DNA of 64,000 nucleotides, taken from positions 703,394 through 767,393 of the forward strand of contig NW_003314267.1 of NCBI RefSeq assembly GCF_000143415.4. The letters run 5' to 3'. The position numbers were made by a program, and so were the translations under genes. The stretch comes from Selaginella moellendorffii (lineage: Eukaryota > Streptophyta > Lycopodiopsida > Selaginellales > Selaginellaceae). Positions 10,655 through 21,999 of this stretch are shown piece by piece. The notes beneath the pieces are model-generated. The model searched no databases and had not been told where the DNA came from. It saw only the letters and a list, made by a program, of their open reading frames with translations. Each line of letters starts with the position of its first letter. Position 1 is the first letter of the stretch.

Positions 10655-10880
10655 AATTTGTTTCTGTTTTCTTAATAGTAGTGTTATTCCTATTTATCAA
10701 TGTAATTGATAAAATGAAAGTTTATAATTATAAACATGTTTTTAATTTATAAACATATTGCATATCAACCATTCGATGGTAGAATAAACTATAATATACT
10801 AGAAAGTGTTTAGGAAAGTTTATAAATTATAAATACAAGATTAATCTAAATGAATAATAACTGTTAGATTGTAGAATATC
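10655..10880 (-). repeat. About 220-bp dispersed repeat, inverted relative to 25850-26090
   Basis: The reverse complement of this stretch matches 25850-26090 closely. Shared words include TTCATTTAGATTAATCTTGT, GAATGGTTGATATGCAATA (one difference) and ACTACTATTAAGAAAAC. The copy at 25850 has an extra internal duplication of AGATTAATCTTGT. No ORF. Probably a short non-autonomous transposon family. Confidence 0.7.
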
Positions 10881-11538
10881 TTAGAATATTCAAGCATATT
10901 CTAGCTATATTCACTGGCATCTTAGTCCCCTACAGTTTTGCCTAAGTAAACCAATAATTTGTATGTTGTCTAATGGCTTGCTATAAACTTTTTGTTGAAG
11001 GATTAAAAAAATATTAAACCAAAATCATATCAGAAAAAGTATATATTACAAATATACATAGAAAATAAAATGATTTAAACTTTAGAGTATTATTTTATTT
11101 CCTGGATGCTGGATCTATGCCCTTAGAAACATAAAAATAAAAAAAATATGAATCTATGCAACTAAAAGTAAAACATAATTGGAAATTAATGGGAATGTTG
11201 TGTAAATTCTCACAAATTTATAAAAAGAATAAATTAATATCTAAAACTTTATGTTTATATATACAAGAATATTCAAACATATGCTAGAAGAAGATAATAA
11301 TATCAATAGGTAGAGAACCACTTCTGGCTGTGTGGTGGATTTAGAGCTTTAGAAAAGATTGGTATGTGTGGTAAGATAAAGGAGACGTGTTGCTACAGAG
11401 CTACAAAATTGTCAAAAGTAAGATATTGCCTTATTGGTGATCAATTAAAAGCCCAACTCTATATAATCGTCTCATTAATTCAAAACATCTCACCCTCTCT
11501 CCTTTTTTACTTTCATGTTTAGTGGATCATATCCCATA
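10881..11538. other. AT-rich spacer upstream of the spherulin-4 pseudogene
   Basis: I see no gene. The interval is strongly AT-rich with many short ORFs. The last 150 bp would have been the promoter of the spherulin-4 copy; no clear TATA box could be chosen among many AT runs. Confidence 0.4.
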
Positions 11539-12330
11539 ATGTCTCTCTTAGCAATTCTTATCTTCGCAATCCTAGGAAGAACTCACTGCTCAAGCCTGCT
11601 GAAAATCATGGTACCAGCATACATCTATCCATCTCCCAGCAATACTGCATGGCAGACCCTCACTACCCAAGCAGCCTAATTTCCATACTGCCTGGTTACA
11701 ATAATAAATCCCAATAATGGTCCTGGTACTTCTGTAATCTCAGACTACCAAAATGCCATCCAAGCTTTCAAGAATGCCCAAGGTCTCTTACTCGGTTATG
11801 TTCCCACAACATATGGCAACCGGGCATATGCAAATGTTATTTCTGATGTTGATAAATACTATAGCTTCTACCCCAATATCATTGGCATCTTTTTTGATGA
11901 GGCAAGCTCCAACAATGGCTCCCAAGGTTATTACCAGAACCTCTATAGATATGTGAAATCTAAGAGCTCATGTAGCTTGGTGGTGAATAATCCTGGGACA
12001 GCAACACTAGAATCTTATCTAATATATAATGGGTCACGAGTGACTGACGTGATCTGTGTCTTTGAGGGTAACAATACAGCACAAAGAGCTCTCGCTTGGA
12101 CTCAAGCTTCATGGACCAATAAATATGACCGAAGTAATTTCCTTGCAGTGGCTTACAATATCAGTAGTGGGGTTTACCAGAGTGTTATGGATCATGCTTA
12201 CTAGCAAAACACTGGATGGGTTTATGTTACTGATGATGGTGGCAATAATCCTTATGATAATATTCCACCTTATTTTGCAAACCAAGTAGCTTATGCAAGT
12301 ACTTATTCAAAGAACCAGAATTGTCCATAG
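11539..12330 (+). pseudogene. Spherulin-4 (spherulation-specific family 4) pseudogene, copy 1
   Basis: One frame runs 264 codons from ATG 11539 to TAG 12328, broken only by TAA at 11677 (codon 47) and TAG at 12202 (codon 222). A signal peptide (MSLLAILIFAILGRTHCSS) precedes KIMVPAYIYPS. The family landmarks follow in order: INPNNGPG, LLGYVPTTYGNR, IIGIFFDEASS, VVNNPGT, VICVFEGN. Members of this family are secreted (beta/alpha)8 proteins known from slime moulds, fungi and bacteria; the related fungal Sph3 is a glycoside hydrolase. The acidic FFDE and FEGN positions survive, so decay is recent. There are no introns. Whether other lycophyte loci are intact cannot be told from here. Confidence 0.8.
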
Positions 12331-13055
12331 AATATTATATAATGAGATAGATCGGTAGAGATGGATGTATAAAGGTCACCCCATGGGGCATCAGATCTAT
12401 GTACATATTTCCTAATATTGGCAAAGTTATTGCATGTTGTTGTTGTTGCTTCTAGAATGTCTTGAAGCTTGCTTAAGGTGGGTGACAAATTATTGTTGGG
12501 TAAAATGCAATTCATCAAGCCTGTAGGGTGGATGTTTTGATGATGAACTACATCTAGTCAAATTTCACATTTACTAATTAATTACCTTTTCTTGTAAAGT
12601 ATGGGCATTCTTAGATGATGATCTATTTCATTGCACACTAGAAAAGCATCCAACCTTTTATATTTGAAACTTATTTTGGAGGGACAGTAGCATTGGAGTA
12701 AGGAGTGATTTTATTGGAAACTAACCTCAAGTTAATTTAAAAACATAATGGGTCTATATTAATCCTAGATGCATATAGTAAGTTTTGATTCAAATTCTGT
12801 GAGTAAATTTTTAATGTTTGAATCTTGTTGTGGTGTCAAAATACACTTTATCCAATATAAGGAAATGACAAATACATAACAATGTAAGTCAATGCTATAG
12901 AAGTTTATGGCTTAATTTCCTCATATTTTTCCAATGGGGCTACTATTGTTGACTATGATGGAGGCAATAGGCTATTCTACCTCTCCATTTTGGGACTTGA
13001 GTTTTCTATATTTTACTTATATTGAACATGCTTAACCTTTAGATTTAATACTATT
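12331..13055. other. AT-rich spacer, no gene seen
   Basis: Low-complexity AT-rich sequence between the spherulin-4 pseudogene and the left LTR. No recognisable coding frame or repeat boundary. Confidence 0.4.
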
Positions 13056-13243
13056 TGTGAGTGCATGGAATATAAAAAGGGAATACAAAAAATATGCATA
13101 TCAATTAGCCCAAAAACCCTAACTTATATACATGAGCGATTGATTTGGATTGAAACTAATTCAACAGCTACTAAAATCTCACTACACTAAATCTACACTA
13201 AATATTAATATATGGCATCGTAGCTGTACACTTGGACCTCACA
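13056..13243 (-). repeat. Left (3') LTR of the gypsy element, with adjacent polypurine tract
   Basis: 188 bp beginning TGTGAGTGCATGG and ending GACCTCACA, so the 6-bp ends TGTGAG/CTCACA are inverted. It matches 23995-24170. Directly inside, at 13244-13258, the minus strand reads GAGAGGAGGGGGTGA, a polypurine tract that fits minus-strand element polarity. Confidence 0.8.
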
Positions 13244-13399
13244 TCACCCCCTCCTCTCAAAATAATAGAAGACTATTAAGGTTCTCTTGTGGATGGGCCA
13301 GGATTTGGAAGAACGTTAGGAGGAAGCATTGGCAGATATATAAGTAGTATTAATTGTTCTTGATCCTTTTGTATAAAGCATTTCAACTGTTGCACATAT

Positions 13400-15180
13400 A
13401 TAATTTTTGGAGGATTGGCTTATTGAATGTCATGCCAAACTTCATAAATTTGTGGTCCAACTTGTTGTAACACCCGATATGGTCCTTATCACTAAGCAAG
13501 GAGCCTCTTAAATAAACCATATACCGTAAGATGGAAAAAACAGACTAACACCAAGTCATCCACTTTAAACTTTGCAGGTGGACGATAATGGGAGTTGTAG
13601 CGCCATTGTTGTCCCACTTGTACATATTTTAAGTGTTTGGCAAACTCCGTTCAGACAAGTGGAAGAATGCTCATCAAACACTGATCCCATGACTTAGCAT
13701 CGGCAATTTGTGGCAATCGTAAAGGTAAACCCAACTTCATTGGTAATATTGGATCATAATTATATAGGAGTTTATATGGTGAAGTATCAGCAAAACTTTG
13801 CACCCCTATAACATATGCATACCGAAGAGATGCCAAATAACCATCTCAATCCAAATGCTGAAAGTTTATATACTTCACAATCATTCCTTTGAATATCCGA
13901 ACAAGCCGTTCCACCAAGTTTTTTGATTGTGAATGATAAGCATTTGTGAAAGTGTGGTATATCCCCAATCGAGATGTTAAAATATGAAATGCCTTAGCCA
14001 TAAATGCAGGACCATTATCTGAAAGGATCTGCTTCGGATAAAAATGCTGGAACACCACTCGATTAAGGAGGAAGTATCTAACAGTAGTTGCAAAGATGCT
14101 AGCAAGAGCACGAACTTCCACCTAACGAGTTAAATAGTCAGAAGCAATAATAACATATTCATTGTTAGTAGTCGATCGTGGAAAAGGTCCTATAAAATCA
14201 AATGCCACAAACTCAAATGGATGGAAAATTGCAATTGATTCTAGTCATCCTTCTGTAGCACAAGGGGGAGTATTACGAGTTTGGCACTAAACAGAGTTAC
14301 ACATATACTGGATAACATCACTTCATATCTCTAGCCAATAGAAAGACTTGTGCAACTTCTCGGTCACATGATGATGTCCCATATGCCCATCTAGAACTGG
14401 AGAATCATGATAAGCATAGAGAAACTGTGGAATAAAGATGGAAGGCACCACCAACCGTAAATGACCATCAGAATCCATCCCCATAAAATAAAGAAAGCCA
14501 TTTTCAACATGATATTGAGATATAAATGCCAAAATGGCAAGTCATTAGTAAGTGATGTAGGATTCTCAAACCCATCTCGAAGCCTTTGAATCCATGGCTC
14601 AAGCTTTTGAGCCTTGCGAACCTCATCAAGAGAAGGTAGGTTTTGTTCTGCATCTTGTGGACATTGAACGTTATGTACAACAACCATCGACAGCATAGAA
14701 TCCTCATTTAAAAAATCCACAAATGCTGGAATAAGAGACTCGTCAGAAATATGAAAAGAGAGTGAAAAAGGAAGAAGAGCTTGAGAAAGGGCATTAACAT
14801 TAGCCATAGAACTATCTAGGCAATGAATAACATCAAAATTATATATTTGAAGCTTCAAAGTCCACTGAGAAGTACAACCAACTAGGTTCTTCTACTTCAA
14901 AATGAAGTAACGGCAGCATGATCACCTTTTAGGAACATCCGAGAACTATGTAGATATGCATGAAGTTTATCGAAACCTGAGACTCTTGGCAAACACTTCT
15001 TCTCTGTTGTGGAGTAATTCACCTCCACTGATTGTAATGTACCACTTATATATGCAATGGGATGGCGCTAACTAGGCACACTTGGGCTCTCTTGCATCAA
15101 CACTCCTCCAAAACTAATATTAAAAACATCTACATGCAAAATGAAAGGTTGAATGTAGTCAGGATATGCCAAAATCGAAA
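13400..15180 (-). pseudogene. Gypsy pol 3' part: RNase H and integrase remnants
   Basis: RNase H: PFILHVDVFN, HPIAYISGTLQS, VNYSTTEKKCL and MANVNALSQALL (the usual DALSR site altered). Integrase H2C2 region: LDGHMGHHHVTEKLHKSFYW at 14,323-14,532. Integrase core: ILSDNGPAFMAKAF then YHSQSKNLVERL at 13,846-14,121. GPYRVLQQVGPQIYEV at about 13,430-13,480 is the GPY/F module. Several in-frame stops and frameshifts lie between these blocks. No intact protein is encoded. Confidence 0.75.
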
Positions 15181-15209
15181 GAGTTGTTAATAGCTTTTTG
15201 AGATCGAGC

Positions 15210-15530
15210 TTTTAGTCCAAACGTGCTATGCTCGTTTGGCTTTCGCTTCGACCACTACCACATGGCACCCTTTCAGCTCCTCTTTGGGGCCTAGGGATTT
15301 TATGTCTCACATTATCTTGGGTACTATATTTCTCATGAGGGTTTGTAAGTTGATCTTAAGAAATTTATGGTTGTTCTAAAGTTTCCTACTTTGAAGTCTA
15401 TGAATGATGTGTAGCTCTTCTTGGGCAAAGTGCAGTATCTCAGTTATTTTGTGGATCATTTTTTTGATCGTACTACACTATTGCGAGCATTGTTGAAATC
15501 ATCAACTTATCTTTCATTTGGTCTCCAAAT
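15210..15530 (+). pseudogene. Opposite-strand gypsy RT/RNase H junction fragment
   Basis: The plus strand reads SHIILGYYISHEGL, then after a stop VDLKKFMVVLKFPTLKSMND, then LFLGKVQYLSYFVDHFFDRT. This is the segment between the gypsy polymerase and RNase H domains (compare FLGHxxSxEGL and SFLGxxxYYRRF patterns). It lies on the strand opposite the surrounding element, so it comes from a second gypsy copy. Stops make it dead. Confidence 0.65.
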
Positions 15531-15551
15531 TATGAGTGAGTGTTCATGTGA

Positions 15552-15642
15552 TTTGGAAAGTTGAGAGCAGGAGTGGAACTGCCAACAAAGGGCTCGAGGA
15601 ATGAGCACGGAGTAAGCAATAAGTAAGTCTCTAAAAAAAGGG
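15552..15642. repeat. Direct repeat flanking the 6-kb block (partner at 21806-21892)
   Basis: TTGAGAGCAGGAGTGGAACT followed by CAACAAAGGGCTCGAGGAAT, GAGCACGGAGTAAGCAATAA and GTAAGTCTCTAA occurs here and, with a few substitutions, at 21806-21892 in the same orientation. The right copy runs into the N gap. The adjacent stretch 15215-15305 is also repeated at 21714-21800, but inverted. Confidence 0.75.
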
Positions 15643-15674
15643 GAAACAAAAGGACCAACATATGACATGTGGAA

Positions 15675-15995
15675 GGAGTCCAAGATGGAGTCTGAGATAG
15701 ACCTAAGATGGAGTCTGAGATAGACCCGAGATGGAGTCCAAGATGGAGTCTGAGATGGACCTGAGATGGAGTCCGAGATGGATCCGAGATGGAGTCCAAG
15801 ATGGAGTCCGAGATGGACCCAGGATGGAGTCTGAGATAGACGCGAGATGGAGTTTGAGATCGACCTGAGATGGAGTCCGAGATGAACCCGAGAAGGAGTC
15901 TGAGATGGAACCGAGACCGAGATCGAGATCGAGATCGAGGCTGAGTCTGAGTTTGAAACCAAGACCGAGTCCGAGTCTAAGTTTGAGTCCGAGTA
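15675..15995. repeat. Degenerate GAGATGGA/GAGTCC-type tandem array
   Basis: About 320 bp built from GATGGAGTCTGAGATGGAC-like units (roughly 18-24 bp), turning at the right into 6-bp GAGATC and GAGTCC/GAGTCT units. A short related piece (CCGAGATCGGGTCCGAGATC) occurs again near 17,485. The array gives an accidental long frame on the minus strand. Confidence 0.8.
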
Positions 15996-18900
15996 CTAAT
16001 ACAGGCTGTTGGGCAAAAGCCCAAAGCGATCATCCCCCAGAAGGGGGGGGGGGGGGAGGGGGGTTGTAGTGGGTTCCAAAAGTATAGTAGGGAGAGTGTG
16101 GGGGTTGAACCCCAATAGAGCCAGTTTCGCTAGGAAAGGCTAGTTTGGCCCAAGAAGGTTGTACCCAGGTGTTGGGTGATGGGATAACCACTGGGAAGTC
16201 CAAGGCTAGAGTGAATACGGATTGACAAGTGGGGTAGCTTGGTGAAGTGTTCAAGAGCCGACTCTAGTTCCCCTAGAAGATCGAATGGTCGATACTCCCA
16301 GTTCAAGTGTGGGTGGCACTACCTACTTGGATACCTGGTGTGGCTTAACAGAACCTCACTTTAAACCCATGGCTAGAGCACCCAAAGGTGGAAGGCGGGG
16401 AGAGTACTCACGAGGCTTGCATAAGGTTATGGTGTTCCGAAATGTTGTCTCAAAGTCCAAGACTATGGAAAGGAAGATGAGCAATCCTCTAATGTACTGA
16501 CCAAGGATACAGTCATGTGGTGAGGAAGTCCCAAAGGACCGTAGGACTTAGTGGTCGGGCCTATGGGCCTTGATCCAAAGGCAGTGTTGGCAAATATGGC
16601 TATGGATAGAAAGGGACTTGGTGGGGACCAGAAAAGGGATATTGGGGAAGGCTATTCCCCATGTCTACGGGCATCCTAAAAATGCTAAAGAGTGGATCTG
16701 GGATGATCACTCATGGATGGATGACTCAGTCTTTGAGAGACGGGACTGTGATGTAGGTGGTGTTAGACCACCAATGTGACCAAGGTGAAGGGGTATAGCC
16801 TTAGCGTAATGGGCTGATATGTCAGTGGTACTTTGAGATGTCGGTCATGAGATTGGACACATGGAGCACTTGGACCAAGTGCAAAGGCTAAGTGGCAAGG
16901 ATGCTATTCTTGGGGCTAGCAAGTCCCTAAGTTTGAAATAGGACTTATGGAGGTTATGAGTGAGACTCGTCCAAGTGATCGAAGGCGTGGTTAAGTTGAC
17001 TAAAGTAAAATGGAAAATTTAGTCATTTACAATTTGGTATCGGACCTATTCCTTAGTCTGATTTTTATTGGTGCTCAAGTATATCACCACTGGTGTTGGC
17101 ATCAAAAGGTCTTAGGAGTGGGCATATCCTTAGGGAGTAGCAAGTTGGGAAGACATGGCTCTCCACTATAGTTCATGTGTGAAATTGTAGACAAAGTGGT
17201 AGATAGAAAAAGGGCCAATAATAGAATAACTTTGGGATCTTGGGAACAGTATAAGGTTTTCCTCAGAGAGTTGAGGATGTGATCCAAATGAGCATTTGGC
17301 TTAGCAAACTGGCTAATGTAGTTGTGGTAAAAAACTATAGTTAGGATCACGGGAAAGATAGAGACTCCAAAACAATAAAGGAGTCACTGTAAGGAACCAA
17401 CTCCCCAAGGTGTTGTAGGCTAAAGGATCCCTAAAAGAATGACCGAAATGACAAAGAGTTCATCGAATAGGACCATCAAGACCGAGTCCGAGATCGGGTC
17501 CGAGATCGGGCCCACCCAAGAAAGTGCTTAAAAGCAGCTCCCACTCCCAAAAGGGAAACCAACTACGGTGTTCCCGGCTCATGTAGAGTGGTGCCCCACT
17601 TGAGTACCTTATGGCTCATTGGTCCTTGCCTTTCCTAGGGGTTTGGGCCTTCCCTTCAGGATGGAAGTGGTGGGGTAGAGATACCCATACTGGGCCATTA
17701 GGCCACGGTGTTTTGCCTCAGTATCCCGAAGCAAGTGTTGCATCCAAGGCTTGATTTAGAGGGTCCCATAATCAAGCTTTGTTGTACCAAGGGGTGTTAG
17801 GAACTTGGAGGCTTGGTGTGCTTAGCTGCTTGTGCCCGCGGGGAGTGTAGCTGAGCTTTAAGTCCAGTCTAACCCAGGGAGGGGGATTAGGAGAGATTTG
17901 GGAATTTGTGGATGGATGGCTAATGCTCTATTGCTCGTGCAGTGAGTAGTTGAAACCAAGTAGGAGCTGGTACAATAGGCGAGAACCTTGGCGAGGGAAC
18001 TTAGCAAAAGCCAAAGCAGTGTTGGTCGGATAGACGAAGTAAGCTGGCAAATTGGAAAGAAAAAATTTGTGACTTACAGTTATAAGATTATCCTCATATA
18101 GTTGAGGCTGGTGCTCATGAATTTGATATCGGAATTAATAACTGTGAGAGGTCAAATACGGATGAGAACACGAGTCCTTGAAATGGTAGCCGGGGCTACC
18201 TTTTATAAATGCTAGAACAAACCCAAGGAGTTCGGGGTGTGCTTAGAGGATGAGATGGCTCAAGTAAAGTCAAGGAATGGTCCTAAGGGATTGGTAAAAA
18301 CATTTGGACTGAGATGTGTTGTGCCCCACGGAGGATGGGGAGGATCATAAGATCCAAGTATGAAAATAGTGGGTATCTCAATGATAGAAGAATATGTCAT
18401 ACTAAAGTCGTGGGAAAGGTGTTCCCAGAAGAAAACAACTTTGACACAAAGTTGTGTGTAAACTCTATGGTGCAATGCTAACAGATAGTTGGCATAAGAA
18501 AGAATTGTATTGGTCTTGGCAAAGACCTAGACACAAGTAAGAAGTGTCATAAAGGTAGGCTCGTGTAGCCGATAGTGTGAAGACACCGAATGTGCCAAAG
18601 CGTGATGCCTTGAGGTCAAGTTGGCAAGTTCATAAGAACCCCTTCCCAAAGGAATCCTAACGAAAATGGGAATGGCATAGTCTACGTTGGAAGGCATGCA
18701 ATTAGAATGTGGTGATCTAAATAATGATGGAGGTGTGAAAACACTAGCAATGAGTTGTAAAATTGAACAACTATGAAGTAACTAAGCAAAAGGTGTAAAA
18801 TAATTCATTAAACTGGTAGAAGGTACCTAAGACTTCTTATTGGGATAAAAAAAATAAATATACCTTTGTAGGGGATAAATTGCTTATGTTGTGATATAGT

Positions 18901-21712
18901 AAATCAATGTCGTAAAAGAAATGTTCATTATCAAAGAGGTTATCATTGAGACACTCAAGCACTCTAAAACACCAAGAGGTGGTGTTTAGTGTCGTGAAGG
19001 CAATAGATAAGGCCTAAGGGACTAAGCCCCTAGTGAATGATAGATAAGAAGTGTTATCCAAATGTCCAAGGTTGCTGAGACAAAAGAAGTTTATCTACCC
19101 GAATTGGACAAAGCCAAGAATGGGGATTTAGCAAGGGTAGTAATGCGCATATATAGGCCTATAAGTAGCAATGTTAATCCCGATGTGTAGGATTATAAGG
19201 TGAGCATACCTAAATTAAACAACTACTCCCTAGACTATTAGGTAGGTTCATCCCTATAAATACTTGTTAAAGCATGGTAGAAAGTGCAAAGTTATCCTCC
19301 TAGTCTAAAGGAAAATAACCGAAGGAAATGTGTGAGGCCAAAAGCAAGTAGTAAAGGGATAGAACCAAACCATAGAAATCGACAAGCATAAAGTAATACT
19401 AGCATGTATTACCCTTTCCATCCTTGGCATCTAACCAATATTCATCAATGGTTTGACACTGAAGGCTCACCATGCTTTGTCCATCCTCTAAGGAGCATAG
19501 TCTTTCCAACATAAAGACTGATTCGACCACCCGTGGTGGTTCTCTCACTTTTATTGATTTAGTTCTTGCTAAACTTGTTAGAGACATTTTTTCTTTCTCA
19601 ATCCTGCTACCCATTCTTGAGTAGTTTTGGTTTCCATTGATATAACCTTTGCACTTTGGAACTTTTAATTTTGACTTTTCGAAGTCAATTTCCTGGATGT
19701 TTCCAACACTTTGCATGGCATATATCATGCACATGCCACTTTCCCCTCCTAGGAAGTTCTCTACTTGAGGACACCATCATCCTCTTTTCTATCTTTTGCC
19801 CTCTTTGGCACTAAATTCCAGTTATTATAATTTTTGTAGGGTTGTTTATGGCTCTATCATTTGGCTACTTTGCCACTCCGTGCCTGGGAGTTTTCACTTC
19901 TCCAAATTGGAGCACTTGGGAATCCATCCTTGGAAGTACACTTCCTTTCCCACAATCTATTATCATTCAACACATTAGTGTTTCTCGACTAACTTTGCCA
20001 TTTGGATTCTCTCCAATGAATTTTATGTCCCAAAATTGGCCACTAGTCTTTTCCTTCTATTCGTTGATTGTTGCATCAAGCAACATAGGCTCATTACCTC
20101 CATCCTTGGGGTATTCTTTCGGTTCCATGGCAAAGGCTCCACTTTACCAAGTCCAGAGGGTGCTCACCCATAATAAGTCTCTTTAGCATTCTTTGTTATG
20201 GGCTCTATCCATAGCCCAACTTCACAACCCTTTCATGGGTCTTTCCTAGAGACTAGTTCCTTAGACTTACTATACCATCACATTGACACTACTGATTTCC
20301 CTTTTTGGTGTCTTTCCCATTTGGTCATTTTGACTAAGTCACGCCATTACCAACAGTTCAAATTATCACTTTGAACTAGGAATCTTATTCCTTAACCAAA
20401 CAAGAACCTTATCTTTATTTAGCCACAAGATCACCTAGTGATTTCACCTTGGTCACCTTGACAAGTTTGCTAATAAGTACTAAGTCTTCCAAATCGTTAA
20501 CTTGTTGACCATGACCCTGAGAGCATCCCCCACACTTAGTGGTGCACCCAAGTTAGCCCTTTCGACCAAGGGTCCATAGCAACTAAGATTGGGTGTCCCC
20601 ATCTCATTCACCACGTCCTTGGTGCTACTTACAGTATGTTGAGCTTTCACACAAAACAATCTAACCATGCATCACGACTCTAGGGCATCCCCCACTTGGC
20701 GGTGTGCTCAAGTTAGTCTCCTTACTAAGAGTCCATGACCATTGAAAAATGAGTGTTCTTATATTCCAAACCATCACCTCGCCCTAGTGAGTTGGGACTC
20801 GAACCCAAGCACTAGAGGGTTAGGACTCAAACCTAACCTCCATATATGCATTTATGGATGGCATCACATAGGATGCCTAACGTGGCTCCCTACGCCGGTG
20901 CACCAACTTATACTTAAAGCGCACTACAAATCACAGCTTAGGAATTTAGTTCCTTTATACTACCAAGTCCTCTCACTTGACAAGTCTGTGATCATAAATG
21001 AACTCCTCTATGCTTGGCCCCATGGGCCATCCCTTTTGAAGTTAGCACCTTCAACTAGGGGATTTGTTCCCCTGACTTGCCAATCTCACTTAGCAAGTCA
21101 TCCAACCAACGTAACATAGTTTCATACAGAAGTGTGAAAGTCCTTGACCATTGACTTTAGTTCAAAGCCATCCCTTTAAACATTCAAGAACTACTTCCCC
21201 AACCTTGATAGCCTTGCCTTATGGCAAGCTTCAAGGCCATGCTTCTGCTATGCCACTCTGATTTCGTGCATTTTATGAATCATTTACACTTGGCTTTCTA
21301 GGTACTAAGCTACTTAGAATTGTCTTTAGGAACCTTGAAGGAACTCTGTCCTTTAACTTGCTAAGGCTTCTTCTTTCACAAGCTTTTTAATTACCATATG
21401 GTCTAACATGGATAATTCTATGCTTTAGACTCTCCATGGCATCACGGTTGCTAGTAACAATATGCTCAAGCACCCACTTGATTCTCCACTCCCAACTTAC
21501 ATAATTACCCTTGGTTACACATGCCTAATAATAACCTAACACATTTCAAATTCTCATTAGCCATTGGAATATCAACTTGATTTTTTCTGGTCCAAGTTTA
21601 AGAAAGCCCCCCCCTGGCCCCCCCTCTTGTCACTTTATATTGTATATAAAATAGTTTATCATTCAATAACGACATCGAACTTCGTCTATGGGTGGTGGAG
21701 TTGTGAGACATA
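15996..21712. other. About 5.7-kb block without recognisable genes inside the gypsy element
   Basis: Base composition is less AT-rich than the flanks and no ORF above 125 codons is present. None resembles a transposon or host protein I know. A 16-bp G run with a second G6 lies at 16,047-16,069, and two C runs lie at 21,607-21,624. Internal direct similarity occurs at 20,516-20,600 versus 20,684-20,755 (GCATCCCCCACxxTxGxGGTG, CAAGTTAG, GGGTCCATxxC). Together with its terminal direct repeats, this could be a non-autonomous LTR element or a long untranslated LTR region. Confidence 0.4.
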
Positions 21713-21805
21713 AAATCCCTAGGCCCCAAAGAGGAGCGAAAGGGTGCCACATGGTAGTGGCCGTAATGAAAACTAAACAAGCATAACATATTTAGACTAC
21801 AAGCT

Positions 21806-21892
21806 CTAACTTGGAAAATTGAGAGCGGGAGTGGAACTCTCAACAAAGGGCTCAAGGAATGAGCATGGAGCAAGCAATAAGTAAGTCTCTAA
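21806..21892. repeat. Right copy of the direct repeat, truncated by the gap
   Basis: Matches 15552-15642 in the same orientation (GAGAGCGGGAGTGGAACT, CAACAAAGGGCTCAAGGAAT). Immediately left, 21714-21800 is the inverted match of 15215-15305 (shared GTGAGACATAAAATCCCTAG and GCCCCAAAGAGGAGC). Confidence 0.75.
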
Positions 21893-21992
21893 NNNNNNNN
21901 NNNNNNNNNNNNNNNNNNNNNNNNNNNNNNNNNNNNNNNNNNNNNNNNNNNNNNNNNNNNNNNNNNNNNNNNNNNNNNNNNNNNNNNNNNNN
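21893..21992. other. Assembly gap (100 N)
   Basis: Exactly 100 unknown bases, a conventional placeholder. Its true length is unknown, so the join between the 6-kb block and the gypsy RT is unproven. Confidence 0.99.
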
Positions 21993-21999
21993 AAATAAA

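Noticed and set aside
15507-15962. 151-codon minus-strand ORF rich in S, L and I
   Set aside because: It is produced entirely by the tandem array at 15675-15995.
15996-21600. Ribosomal DNA, organellar insertion or CRISPR-like array in the gene-less block
   Set aside because: No rRNA signature, organellar gene or regularly spaced identical repeats was visible.
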